A stretch of 64,000 bases of DNA. Source: Dryomyza anilis. Taxonomy: Eukaryota; Arthropoda; Insecta; Diptera; Dryomyzidae. The translations under genes were made by a program, and so were the position numbers. This document shows positions 44,604 through 55,439 of the stretch, one piece after another (the first letter of the stretch is position 1; each line of letters begins with the position of its first letter). Location: positions 44,306,791 through 44,370,790 of the forward strand of contig OX638132.1 in the NCBI GenBank assembly GCA_951804985.1. The letters run 5' to 3'. The notes under the pieces were generated by a model. It worked only from the letters and a program-made list of their open reading frames with translations. It made no database searches and had not been told where the DNA came from.

Positions 44604-45196
44604 CCAATCTACGCGATTGGTTCAGCGATTTCAAGGAGATTTCTACGTCGATTAAAATAGCTAAAGGTGTCATTGTGGGTGCAGGAACCGGTACGATAAA
44701 TGTTATGTTTTACGACGGTGATGAATGGCACAAGGGAAGTCTGACGGACTTTATTTATGCTCCTGAAATTGAAAGTAACCTATTTTCGCAAAATCATCTG
44801 GATAAAGGATTGAAGATCGAAGGTGTCAGTGGATACGATGAAAAAGTGAAGGGCTTTCGTGTTTGGAATCCAGTCTCGAAGAAAATCCACGTAACTCGAG
44901 ACGTGAAATTTGTTGATAGCACACCAGATATGGTAGATACCCGTGTTGAAAATTCGGTTGATGCAGACAAGAATCCGGAAGTTAGCGTCTCAATTGAACA
45001 TCGAAATACCCGTGAAGATGAAGACGATCGTATTGAAGGTATTACTTCAGAAGAAGAAGATGAATATTTTGATGCAGATGCCGCGATGTCATCGGAACCT
45101 GATTTGTTGTCAACCGTGGAACCAGCTGAGTCAGCAGTGATGACGTCAGATGAAGTCGAGAGAATTATCTGGTTTGCCCGAGGAAAATATTCTTGA
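44560..45196 (+). pseudogene. Copia protease fragment fused to integrase tail
   Basis: Protease start around 44573 reads SGASHHMTNLRDW, but comparison with the family's usual order suggests that a 4-base loss just before it removed the catalytic Asp codon and caused the frameshift. GVIVGAGTGTINV and NLFSQNHLDKGLKIEG follow (protease C-terminal side). The frame then jumps directly to the integrase tail (GFRVWNPVSKKIHVTRDVKF) and an acidic linker (EEEDEYFDAD). Thus most of the integrase DDE core is deleted. Confidence 0.8.
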
Positions 45197-45214
45197 AAGT
45201 CGATTGCGTTCGAG

Positions 45215-46038
45215 GAGAATTTGTGATGATCGAAAAGGTGACATATGTAACATGGCTGAAATAGTTGCGTTGGTGGCTCATAATGCACCAGAAAAACCCA
45301 GAACTTATGAGGAGGCCATATTATAAAAAAACAAGAATCAGTGGATTTGCGCAATGAAAGACGAGTTGGACTCGTTGGCTAAAAACGAAACATGGACATT
45401 AGTTAAACCTAATTTTGGTCAAAAGATTTTTGAAAATAAATGGGTGTTCAAAATAAAGTATCATATAGATGGAAGTATGTTTTGCCAAAATGTTGGCAAA
45501 AGGATTCACTGAAGAATACGGAGTAGATTACGATGAAATATACAGTCCAGTAGTCAAGTTTACATCTGTGCGTACGATTTTGTCCATAGTGGCTAAGGAA
45601 AAGATGATACTCTGGCAGTTCGACGTAAAAACAGCATTTTTATACGGTGATTTGGACAAGGACGTCTACATGCGGCAGCCAGTTGCATTTGGTGATGGCA
45701 GTTGGAGAGTCTGTAAACTGAATAAAAGCCTTTATGGACTAAAGCAATCGTCGCGATGCTGGAATAAAAGGTTTACAGCTTTCATTAAAAAATATAAGTT
45801 TACAGAATCGCGTGCTGACTCTTGCGTGTTTATATGTAAACAAATGCATATGATTTTAGCTATATATGTAGATGATGGTCTCATTGCTGCAACATCTGAT
45901 GTTCACATCAAATCGGTCATTAATTATTTACAAAAAGAATTTGAAATAAGGGTGTTCAATGCGGAATGCTTTCTTGGGTTGGACACAAAAAGACTTGAAG
46001 ATGGATCTATTCATTTGCATCAGACATTGTCTCATTAA
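45215..46038 (+). pseudogene. Copia RT (RVT_2) N-terminal and palm region
   Basis: 45270-45465 in broken frames gives the start of RT (DELDSLAKNETWTLV, then KWVFKIKY). From 45469 one open frame carries GFTEEYGVDYDEIYSPVVKF, FDVKTAFLYGDLDKDVYM, NKSLYGLKQSSRCWNK and the catalytic YVDD at 45865-45876, ending LHQTLSH and TAA at 46036-46038. RNase H is absent. The start of the open frame (MEVCFAKMLAKGF) shows a local frameshift just upstream. Confidence 0.8.
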
Positions 46039-46245
46039 TGATTCCTGTGTTGTTGGCCATTAAATGGATTGGGCTGACATTTCCGCACATACTTCTGGGC
46101 ACAACTGTAGGCGTCGCACAGTGAGTGATATTGTTCCATACATTTCTTGTAAAAAATAGAAGGAGTGGTTCTATGAAAATTAAATTTCGTATGCTTGATT
46201 AAATACAGCACATTAAGAAAAATTCCAAGAATGTACGTAATCCGT

Positions 46246-46264
46246 CAACGGACACGCCTTCCTC
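46246..46264. repeat. Target-site duplication, right-hand copy at 53989-54007
   Basis: caacggacacgccttcctc here versus caacagacaagccttcctc at 53989. Two mismatches in 19 bases indicate an old insertion. Confidence 0.75.
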
Positions 46265-46277
46265 AAATTTTTTTTTT

Positions 46278-46560
46278 GTGGGATAAGAATAGAGCTACAG
46301 CACTCAGACAGGTTTATATCCATTGTGCTGTGACCCAGTTCCCTGGTTTTTAATGATTCTTCTAAGATTCATTATTGAATCAAAGAAGGCTATTGTGTGA
46401 TAAAGAGTGAAGCTGATCCTCTCTCATCACGTCTGTGCCAAAGATCTGCCTTCTGAATCTAGAAAATGCTGGACAGTCACAGAGAGAGTGCTCTGTGGTG
46501 CCAGTTTCATCGTAGCAGACAGAAAATAAGGCGCTTTCGGCCAGGCCGATTGCGTTCATG
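46278..46560 (-). other. 3' UTR and C-terminal tail of the Loa-type element
   Basis: Closely parallels 20110-20400 on the plus strand (aatagccttcttgattcaa, ccagggaactgggt, agatccttggcac). Contains the end of the pol tail with Cys/His residues in broken frames. Confidence 0.7.
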
Positions 46561-47615
46561 TGTTTTTCACATGCGTTGTGTCCCGCTAGAAGTCCCGTCA
46601 GTTTTCTGCACTCCTTTTACTTAAGGAAAGTAGAAACGAGGCCGATCTTAGGTTATCGTCGGTGTCATGAGCTTGGAGAATCTGCATTTCGTCTCATTCA
46701 ACCATCTGCTCTTGTGTGCGGAGGCGACCTAAGAGCTGATGACGAATTTTCCCGTAGATGCAGTTAGTCCTAGCACAGGTTCTGGTCCAAATGGATTATC
46801 CTCAGATCCAGCGCGTGCTAGTAGGTCGGATGTTTAATTGCCCGAAACTCCTTTATGGCCCGGCACCCAAATCAGTTTCAGTGTATTGTATTTACCAACA
46901 TACTTGAGACGTGATTTACATTGACGTACAATTTTGGATGTGATGACCTGGTTATTCAGAGCCATAAGAGCAGCCTGACTATCGCTGCAAACTGATATAG
47001 CCCTGTTCTGCCGCAATGTATTCCATAGCCATAGCGTATCCGCAATGTATTCCATAGCCATAAGTATAGCATAAACTTCGGCTTGAAATACCGAGGCATT
47101 GTCCCCTAAGGTGAAGTGAAGTCTGCGGTCATCCGGTTCCACAAACATTCCAGCACCAGATCCCTGATCGGTTCTGGAGCCGTCGTTGAAAATGAGTTGA
47201 CCCTCTACCTGGCTCACAGTCAGCGTTAGCCAGACTTGAATTTTAGGTTGGCAAACCTCAAAATTTCGTCTTGGTAATGTTTCTGATATCATTGCATCGG
47301 AGGGCATCTCCAGTAGACAGGTGTCTAATGGCGTGTCAAGTGCAATGTCAGAGTTATTCCAAGGAACATTAAACCAGAAACCACATCGTTTTAATCTCCA
47401 GCAGCCTTTCATGGCTTCGCCTCTGATGAGGATGTCAAGTGGTGGTAGGTTTAAGATTACATTCATTGCTGGACCAGGTGTAGTGGGAAAGGCACCCGTA
47501 ACACCCAGACACATGGTTCTCTGAATCTTGGCAAGACTAGTTGTCACGCACTTTCGCGACAGCTTGTTCCACCAGACTACCGAAGCATGTGATAACATCG
47601 GTCTTATCATTGCCG
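46560..47615 (-). pseudogene. Loa-type RNase H and RT thumb region
   Basis: The 258-codon frame (47610 down to 46834) begins IRPMLSHASVVWWNKLSRKC and carries the connection region (LAKIQRTMCLGVTGAFPTT), then a complete RNase H set: FNDGSRTDQGSGAG, FQAEVYAILMAMEY, SVCSDSQAALMALN and LIWVPGHKGVSGN. It ends at a TAA (46834-46836) that replaces the Glu codon usually following GN; DELAR-type sequence continues beyond. There is an apparent duplication of about 33 bases (the wlwntl segment) near 47020-47060. Best RNase H of this family in the window. Confidence 0.8.
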
Positions 47616-48600
47616 TGTAAATTCCTGAGGTTTTGCTCGGTGATAATCCCTATGTCTTCCCAAAAATTCCTCTGCATTGCCAGAATGTCCAAAGTAGTTT
47701 ACTATTTAGAATTAAGACCAGATATTTTACTTTGTTTGGTAGAGAAATAGTGACACCCTTAAATACTGTTAGAGATAATCCTGTCATTATTATTTTCCTA
47801 GTGAAGAGCACAATCCCTGTTTTGTGAGGGTTGACGGAAAGTCCGTTGTCAGTACACCAGCTGTCCATACGGTTCAATGAGTTTTGTGTTTAAACACAGA
47901 CCTCGTTGAGGGAAAAGCCTGTGGCTAGAATGGAAACATCGTCTGCATAGGCCTGGGCAGGGGGAAGATAACGCCTCCTTGAGGACAACCTCTATTCACC
48001 CCTGCCGCCTCAGCATTGACCTTAGCCATTTGACCAATGCCTTCTAGCTGCGTCATATATTCCATCAAAAGTCGCATTATCAAAAGCACCCTCGATGTCA
48101 ACAAATATGCCTATGACGTACATCTTCCTCAGAAAAGCAAGCTCTATCCGGCCAACCAGATGTTGCAATGCTGTTTCACAGGAGTTTCCACGTTGGTAGG
48201 CATGTTGTCTTGACGATAGTGGGTACCTTGACAACGATGTGTTTCTGATGTGTAACTCAACTAGTCTTTCTAGACATTTTAGTATAAAGGACATCATAGT
48301 AATGGGTCTGAAGCTCTTGGATATGGAATAGTCTTCTCTTCCAACTTTAGGAATGAAGGCTACTTTAACTAAACGCCAGGATGTCGGAATGAATGCCCAT
48401 GCGATATTTGCTCTAAAAATCTTCTTTAGGCATGGTAGCAATTGGGTTATACCTTCCTGTAGCATGACTGGGTAGATGCCATCCGGTCCAGGTGACTTGA
48501 AGCCATCAAAAGAGGCCACTGCGTATTGGATGGCTTCATCGTACACAACCAATCTGGCAGCCTGCCAGTCATGTTTTGTCACATTGCAATCCCCATTTCT
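47616..48600 (-). pseudogene. Loa-type reverse transcriptase, broken frames
   Basis: Frame 48582 down to 48022 holds RT motifs: SFDGFKSPGPDGIYPVML (motif 1), WRLVKVAFIPKVG (motif 2), SFRPITMMSFILKCLER (motif 3) and GIFVDIEGAFDNATFDG (motif A; catalytic Asp present). It stops after RRHWSNG. YADDVSILATG (catalytic block C) is at about 47960-47920 in another frame, after a region (GGVLS-type turn) at 47960-48000. Frame 47877-47650 gives SWCTDNGLSVNPHKTG and EVKYL-like sequence with substitutions. All key motifs can be found, but across at least three frames. Confidence 0.8.
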
Positions 48601-49840
48601 GGGATTACAAAATGGGCCTATGTGAATTTGATTTCCCGGAAAGTTAGTCTCAACTAGGGCACTGAGTGCCTCTCTCTTTGACTATGTATACGAACCATCA
48701 GGTCTCTGCAGTGAGTCCAGTCGGACAGTTCGGTCTCTTTTAAGAAACTTGACCAATCGGCTAGTCTCACTGCAAGATTCGATGCTACTGCAGAAGTCTT
48801 TATAAGAAACACTTTTCGATTTTCGAATTAGTTTCTTACACTATTTCTGCTAAGCTCGATAAAGAAACCAGTCAGAGTCTAAGTTGCTCCTTAGGGCTCT
48901 ATGTAGAAGCTTTCTGGAATCCTTGCGCACGGTTTCAAGACTAGCGTTTTACCATGGATCGGGAGGTCTAGATAACGTTTTTCGTACCGCACATGTTCGT
49001 ACAAAACTAGAATTTATGACATCGTTTATAACTTGAACGTACGTCTCAATACTTTCTTTAGTACGAATTCTGACAGAAATATTGAGGGAATTCCCAAGTT
49101 CATGTCTGAAGCGTTGCCAGTTCGTTTTTCTAGGGTTTCGTATCGTCATAGACAGCAACACCTCTCGGTCAGTATGAAACTCGATATACCTGTGGACCGA
49201 TAAAGATTGACTCTCTCAGTGTACAGTTAGCCAAAGTGAGGTCAAACACTTCCTGTCTTCCAGCAGTCAGAAACGTATGTTTATTACCAGTGTTGTGAAT
49301 GTTCAGATTGGAGATCATGATGTAGTCAAGGAATCTGGTACCTCATGCGTTGCATTTGCTGCTGCCCCACACAGTGTGTTGAGCATTAGCGTCACAACAA
49401 AGAATAAAGCCAGTCTCCTTAAGATCACAGTATTCTATGAGCTATGTGCCTTTGGCGGAGGAGGCAGTAGTGAGTCATAGGGGCAGTAGCCTGAGGCGAC
49501 AATCAAATGTTTCCATTCACTATCGCTTTCATAGCTCACTTTGCTGCCACCAGGTCTTGCCCACAGAATTGGGTTAACTTGGTGACAGCAAAGTGTTTCG
49601 ATACTATAAGACAGCTTCTAGGCCTTACGGCATGCTCATCGTATAGTATGGTTTCACCACGTGGTTGACCCAGATCACAGATGTGTTTGTTATACACCCA
49701 TGTTTCTTGAATGGTTGTGCTGTGAGGTAATGTATACAACATAGAGAACCGCTTACCCAGTAAAGCGGTAGCAGCTTTAGAATGTTACAGATTTATCTGA
49801 GTAAATATCATGACAGGATAATTAACTCGTTTCAGGGGGG
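48601..49840 (-). pseudogene. Loa-type endonuclease and linker
   Basis: Near 49820-49740 the EN start reads HSKAATALLGKRFSMLYTLP, followed by IQETWVYNKHICDLGQPRG in which QETW holds the catalytic Glu. SYESDSEWKHLIV and CCDANAQHTVW-like sequence (about 49400) and later SPIWTF blocks can be traced in broken frames. 49161-48949 gives the EN/RT linker (NWQRFRHELGN, ETYVQVINDVI). The region is AP-endonuclease-like, which would nick target DNA. The RTE insertion lies just upstream of its first residues. Confidence 0.7.
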
Positions 49841-49933
49841 GCTATAGGGTCGATCATCACAAGGCAACGTGTCAGAGCGCATCAACATGGCGAAGCCAGC
49901 GCAATCCTTGTCGGTGTCGTCTCAAGTTTGTCG

Positions 49934-50790
49934 AAAACGTTTTAAGGATCATTACGAATATGCACATGGAATGTCCGGACCGTTCATAGGGAAGGTACCT
50001 CTATCCAGTTGGCAGATGTACTCGAAAAAAATAAGGCTGACATCACCGCTATCCAGGAGGTGCGATGGACGGGAGAGGGCTGCTCGAAACAAGCGTCCTG
50101 TGATATCTATTACAGCTGCCATGCGGAGAGACACGAATTTGGATGTGGATTTGTGGTCGGCAAGAGACTCCTCCAACTTCACGCCCGTGGACGAAAGCCT
50201 TGCAACAATCCGCTTCAAGGCTAAATATTTCCACATCAGCCTAATTTGTGCTCACGCTCCGACGAACGAGAAAGATGACGAGACAAAAGAGCGCTTCTAC
50301 GAGCGCCTTGACAACGCATACGAGTATCAAAATCTTGCTAGGCGATTTTAACACCAAGGTGGGCAGAGAAGCCATATATTGTCCCACAATCGGGAAATTT
50401 AGCCTCCATGCCAACACTTCCGATAACGGAACGAGACTAATCGACATCGCCGCAGCACGAAACATGGTAGTTAGTAGAAATAGATTCGAACATTTCGATG
50501 TCCATAAGGCCACATGGTTGTCGCCCGATCAAAAAACTCGAAACCAAATTGATCACGTTGTGATTGACGGAAGGCACGCTTCGAGTGTGATGGACGTACG
50601 CACTATCCGAAGTGCCAATGTAAACTTGGATCATTACCTTGTAGCAGCCAAGGTCCGCACGCGCTTAAGCGCTGCGAAGAACGTACGGAACCAAACGCAG
50701 AAAAAGCTAGTCGTCGGAAAGCTGCAATCACAACAGACAACGCAAGCCTTTCACTCGCCTCTCACACCTGCTTAGCCAAAGCACTCCTCC
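49934..50790 (+). pseudogene. RTE endonuclease, frameshifted
   Basis: Pieces: ADVLEKNKADITAIQEVRWT (50009-50080; Glu of IQEVRW present), HEFGCGFVVGKRL, then after a shift ICAHAPTNEKDDETKERFYE, LLGDFNTKVGREAIYC, HKATWLSPDQKTRNQIDHVV and VIDGRHASSVMDVRT. The terminal catalytic block reads NLDHYLVAAKVR, with Leu where the family has Ser (SDH). So the catalytic Ser is lost although the rest of the fold is recognisable. Frames 50009-50224 and 50248-50775 carry it. Confidence 0.8.
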
Positions 50791-51783
50791 TCTAGATGAT
50801 ATAAACGCGCAGTGGAACCCTGTCTCCTGTTCTATGCGTACGGCTGCCGAAGAGGTCCTTGGATTCCAACGCCCCCTGAGGAATCAGTGGTATGACCAAG
50901 AGTGTCGCGCGGCCACTGCAGACCTGGAAAGTCCACCATAGACCAGATTTTCACATTGCGCCTAATCCAGGAAAAGCCCCTAGTAAACAGATCGACACCT
51001 ACCACCTATTAGTCGACTATAAAGCCGCCTTCGAATCTTACAAGGCTTTGCAGGATGGCCCTGATCAACACACGTTGCTCAGTGAGAATAGGAAAGACCT
51101 CTCCGAGCCATTTCATACCGAATGAGGTTTCAGACAGGGTGACTCCCTATCGTGCGACTTTTTTAACTTATCGATGGAGAAAATAGTTCGAGCTGCCGAA
51201 CTCCGTCAAAGCGGCACTATCCTCAATAAAATTGTCATGCTGCTCGCATATGCCGACGATATTGATTTCATTGGCTGGAGCACACGAGTAGTCAGCGCAG
51301 CATTCTTCAGATTGGAGAAAGACTCATCACTCATCATGTCCGTCCTACTTTATGGTGCAGAAACATGGCCTCCACCGATGAGAGAGTATTGGGAGCGTTC
51401 GTGAGAAAGATTCTCCGTAAAATCTTTGGCCCTATCTGCTTTGCTAACGAGTATCGAATCAGGATAAACCATGAGCTGTATGAGTTATTCGACGACATTG
51501 ACATAGTAAATCGCATCAAGATCCAGCGGCTTCGCTAGCTAGGTCATGTCGAACGAATGGATGAAAACACTCTAGCCGAGAAGGTGCTTGAATCGAAACT
51601 CGAAGGTGGACAGCGTAGAAGAGGGCGTCCAAATCTGTGTTGGAAAGACCAAGTTGAGGACAACCTGGCAACGCTTGGTATTTCTAACTGGCGTCAACGC
51701 GCGCAAAGCAGATCCGACTGGCACGGATTCATCTCAGCGGCCAAATCGACCCACGGTTGTAAGGGCCATTTAAGTAAGTAAGT
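50791..51783 (+). pseudogene. RTE RT remnants and C-terminal tail
   Basis: After the endonuclease, only short RT pieces remain: LVDYKAAFES (motif A region, about 51010), SLSCDFFNLSMEKIVR and LLAYADDIDFIGW (catalytic YADD, about 51240-51280). Motifs between these are missing because of at least two internal deletions. MDENTLAEKVLESKLEGGQR then RGRPNLCWKDQVEDN (51557-51720) is the usual RTE C terminus. Stops separate all pieces. Confidence 0.8.
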
Positions 51784-52200
51784 CTCTTCATGTGCCTATT
51801 CATTTGGAATTGTTTCGGAATTTGATCCGTCCAAAGAATAGGTTTAGATGACTGTCGTACTTAGATAGCATGACATCTAACGACTTCTGGTCTAAGCCAA
51901 CAACCAGGGTTGAGCCCTCCTTGTCCTCCGGACCTCGGTCTGGTTTATGGCTATAGATTTCCCATCCGTTCGTTTCGATACCCTTGTTCTGAGCACGTAG
52001 GCAATCAAGCACTTCCGCTGTTTTCCTGATAGGACCAGGTATCCAGCATATTGCTCGCCTGCGTTTGGGTTCGTCTCCGCTGAAAACAGCGAAGAGCGAT
52101 TTGCCCAAAGGGGAGATTTTAGCAACGGGTGTGGCAATCCAATCCAAACTGGATTGAAACGAGCATTGCACCTTCATGATGCCATCACTCGTCGCATAGC
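51784..52200 (-). pseudogene. Loa-type ORF1, C-terminal half (DUF4780-like)
   Basis: Frame 52294 down to 51800 holds SLDWIATPVAKISPLGKSLF, then RRRAICWIPGPIRKTAEVLD, NKGIETNGWEIYSHKPDRG and STLVVGLDQKSLDVM, the pattern of the nucleic-acid-binding ORF1 domain of this group. The N-terminal residues before about 52200 belong to the neighbouring plus-strand insertion. ORF1 continues on the other side of that insertion at 53028-53893. Confidence 0.7.
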
Positions 52201-53027
52201 ATTTTACGTTTGCACTGACACCGCCGGTGCTGACTTGCCAGCAAGACCCAAATTTGTCTGTTATCCCACAAAAGAATGGATTCACCCCTCCCACCCCTCA
52301 ATATGGGTGCTGTGGATATTGCGCAATCAGCTGCTCTTGACGTTCTAGACATATCAATTCAATGTGATCTCCGTTGGAATGATCACATATTTAATGTGTT
52401 GAAAGAAGCGGCCAAGTGCCTCGGTTTTTTAAAACGGTGTAAAACATACTTCACTCCTGCTGACCTACGCATTATCTACACTACTTATATACGGCCTAAA
52501 ATGGAATTCAATTCGCACATTTGGGCAGGAGCTTCAAAATCCTCCTTGGAGTTCCTGGACCGAATTCAACAAAGTGCGATATATTTAATAGGGGATGAAA
52601 ACATCTCATCGTTTATTGGTTCTCTTGAACACCGAAGGACCTTTGGGTCTGTAGCCTGTTTTATAGGTATTACAACGGTAAGTGTTCGAGTGAAATACAT
52701 GGCCTGATTCCACCAGGTCGTGTGTTTTCTCGTTCTACTCGGGCATCAAACCAAGCCCACCCCTTCGTAGTCCACTCGACTCTCAACAGAACCACGCATT
52801 ATAGACAGAATTTGTTTTTCAGTCGCACGACACGTTTGTGGAACAATCTCCCTGCGTCTGTTTTTCTCGACATTTTTGATATTGGCAAGTTCAAAACAAA
52901 CATTCACCGACACTACTCCATCTTTCCCCCCTCCATTTAACCTATCATCCCTTCTTACGATCAACACTGTGCATTGCATGAATAAGGTCATCTCCTGAGC
53001 GTTGGTTAATTTGTAAAAAAAAAAAAT
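52200..53027 (+). mobile_element. CR1/Jockey-like non-LTR 3' fragment, inserted in ORF1
   Basis: Plus strand, ends in a poly-A run (about 53017-53027) immediately before Loa-type ORF1 resumes. It contains only the last part of RT plus the C-terminal tail, i.e. strongly 5' truncated. The left boundary is approximate, where SKTQICLLSHKR-type sequence begins. Confidence 0.7.
52222..52940 (+). pseudogene. CR1/Jockey-like RT C-terminal region
   Basis: Blocks in order: SKTQICLLSHKRMDSPLPP, ALDVLDISIQCDLRWNDHI, KEAAKCLGFLKRCKTYFTPA, RIIYTTYIRPKMEFNSHIWA, SLEFLDRIQQSA, and LEHRRTFGSVACF. A frameshift near 52660 precedes a tail with SRSTRASNQAHPFVVHST, then RTTRLWNNLPASVFLD and KFKTNIHRHYS (52722-52940). 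This is the thumb and tail of jockey/CR1-group RT, seen as two frames with one shift; the catalytic centre is not present. Confidence 0.75.
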
Positions 53028-53893
53028 AATCGCAACCAGAAGATCTTTGCGTGCAGCATCACGATATGATACTGCTTGCCTACCCCTGCCAGTGGATGTT
53101 GAAGGCAGTTCATCCGCAGCCGATCCGGAACATGAAGCGCCAGTACTCTTGCTTGTGGAAGCAATATCACTGGAGTTCTGGGAGTTAAGGGGTTTCGCAG
53201 TAGCAGTGAAGGTTTTAAACTTCTTGCCATTGCGCTTCTCAGGTGCATTGGCAGCCACCACAGCAGCATCGGATGGTCCGGCTTCAGTCGGAGTAACCTC
53301 CACCGATCTATCGCGTTCTGCTGTGGTAGCTGAGGAAGAGAAAACTCCAGCGTCGCTTTTAGTTTTTTCAGCCTCTTTGCGATCTTTCGCTTTATTCTTC
53401 CTTCTCCTACTCACCTGGGCATCGGACAACCTGACCTCTATATTCAGAGATCCGGGTCCGGTCTCCAATGGAAGTTTAGCTTCCAGTTGGGCGTCGGTCT
53501 CTCTAGGATTAGATGCTGGTAAGACACCACTTTCCTTCGATCAACCCATGTTTCCCAATACGTGACAGAAAGGAGCCCTGAGAGGAAACAACACTGTCGA
53601 GCAGCCATACAGTGGAGGATTAGTCGTAGGCATAGCCGAACCGACACTTTCCTCTACTGGTATGGAAACCACTGCGTTGTCAGTGGTCCTCCTCTAGATT
53701 CTGCCTCATAAATTTGGGACATGGAGGGGCACGATGAACCCCCAGTCCTAGGAGCAGAAATGTTCATCGTACCAACATTGGTTGCGTGGATTGGGGCCTC
53801 CAGAATCCTTGTCTTAGCCGCCGAAGCGGGTGGATTGTCACTTTTGTGGGTACCACCTAGAGTAGTTAAATCTTTATGTTGACCCATTCCCAT
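53028..53893 (-). pseudogene. Loa-type ORF1, N-terminal half
   Basis: Reading down from 53893: THKSDNPPASAAKTRILEAP, then a broken region (53650-53470), then a frame with a basic stretch (VSRRRKNKAKDRKEAEKTKS), a Ser/Thr/Ala-rich low-complexity linker, and QAVSYRDAARKDLLVAI up to the poly-A of the inserted element. A highly charged N terminus and S/T-rich linker are common in ORF1 proteins of this group. Three frames are needed to read it. Confidence 0.6.
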
Positions 53894-54007
53894 ACAAAGT
53901 GAAGTTGTTTATTTATGTTTGGAGTATCCTCGCCCACTTCCTTTAGACAGAAAATACACTGAAATACACAAATTTGGTGCAAATAGGCCAACAGACAAGC
54001 CTTCCTC

Positions 54008-55432
54008 TTATACAAAGTGTCCTTATACAAAGTTTCCTTATATGCTCATTGAGTTCATCCCTTAAAGTATGCAATATATTTTGTTATTTGCATACTTCAT
54101 TGCAATCCTGTAATGAAATCCTGAAACTTTGTCAGAAAATTAATAACTTTGTTCAACATTCGTAGAATTATACATATATTTAAAAAAAAGACACTCATAT
54201 TTCGTTTTTTAATAATGAGACGACAAAGGAAGACCTAGTTTTCTTGATTTTTTCCGTAAAAAAAATTGAAAAAATTTCATTTTATAGAGCTATTTGGATT
54301 TCCGTATATCTTTTGAGCCATTTAAATAATACACTACTAAGTTTTACGAAAGCTTTAATCAGTTTTCCGCGTACAATATCTGTATGTTTTTGGTACATTT
54401 TTTCCAATACAAAAAATAAATTTTAGTGAAAACTTTAATTGATTAATTGAAACATTTCTAAACTGCATCATTAGATTATCGAAATTTATACGCCAAAATA
54501 CCACTGTGCACCGATGCGCTGGCGTTGATAAGCTCCCGCTTGCTGGCTTTCAATCGATAGACTCGGTAATATATATGATTGTTTTCAAAATATATAAAAT
54601 TGAATTTTTTAACTTTTAAAAATACTTAAGTTATAAGATCAAACAAATGATTTGTGATCTGAATTAATTTGATTTATTTTTATACTATTTGATAAATCTA
54701 AAAAAAAATATTTAGAGACATTTTTTATTATTATGTGTTCCATGTTTGTATATTTAAATATGTTTTTTAATTAATGTATACTTTATTTAATCATTAAATT
54801 TTTTAAATATATTTTATTAATAAACAATAAAATTAAATATTGTATTTTATTTTATAGGGTAGGGCTTTGATAATGAACACATTTTTGTGCTCATGCTTTG
54901 ACAAGGCAATGCAAATTGTAAAAAATCCAAAAATTACCCAATTTTTAAAATTCTATTGTTTATGAAATGCTTACAGTGATATCTTAAAAAAATATGCTTA
55001 CTTGAAAATATAAATTGTTAAGACATTGACCTAAACATTTTTAAAAAATTTTTAAGATTTTCCTTTAGATATTTATTTATAGATTGTACATTGTATCATG
55101 ATATTAAAATATTTGTATGGCACTTTTAAACAATTAGCACACAAATCATAATTTTTTTTTTGTTTTCCATTTTTTTTATTTTTTTTTTGAAAATTGTAAT
55201 ATTTTATGTTCTATAATACTCTTTTTATAAATAAAATTACTGGGCATTTTTTCAAAGATAAAAAGTTTAAAATTTGATTACATATGTGTGCAATAAGACA
55301 TATTAATTTACATCATGTTTCATGAAAATTTCGTATTTTATTTAATTTTTTTTATTGTTGATTTTTTACCTGGAGAAAGTTTTCAAAGCCCAACGTAAAA
55401 ACTTAGGTATGAAAACATTTAGCGTTTGATAT
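54008..55432. other. AT-rich spacer, no gene recognised
   Basis: Very AT-rich, apart from gcaccgatgcgctggcgttg near 54510. Short ORFs are low-complexity. Nothing structured beyond long A and T runs. Confidence 0.5.
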
Positions 55433-55439
55433 TACTTAC

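Larger units (their letters stand above)
43328..46040 (+). mobile_element. Copia-type element, copy 2, cut off after RT
   Basis: Primer-binding site, gag with zinc knuckle, damaged protease, integrase tail and RT in order. Deletions removed most of integrase. The sequence stops at about 46038 inside the RT/RNase H region, with no 3' LTR, and is followed by unrelated DNA and the target site of the minus-strand Loa-type element. The family differs from copy 1 at 3207. The 5' boundary is tentative. Confidence 0.75.
49840..51783 (+). mobile_element. RTE-clade non-LTR element inserted in Loa-type element
   Basis: Plus strand, ending in an AAGT repeat (taagtaagtaagt at 51771-51783), the tail type expected for RTE. 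5' boundary approximate: it lies between the Loa EN start (about 49800) and the conserved RTE block cgaaaacgttttaaggatca at 49934. Closely related to the minus-strand copy at 55433-57935. Most of RT is deleted. On both sides Loa-type sequence is colinear (ORF1 on the right, EN on the left). Confidence 0.8.
46265..53988 (-). mobile_element. Loa-type non-LTR retrotransposon with both ends, two insertions
   Basis: Minus strand. The 3' poly-A is the T run at 46268-46277; the 5' end is near 53988. Flanks caacggacacgccttcctc (46246-46264) and caacagacaagccttcctc (53989-54007) agree at 17 of 19 positions, a target-site duplication of normal length for this group. In order: ORF1, endonuclease, RT, RNase H, 3' UTR. 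Split by an RTE (about 49840-51783) and a CR1/Jockey-like fragment (about 52200-53027). Without them it would be about 5 kb, close to full length. Multiple stops. Confidence 0.85.
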
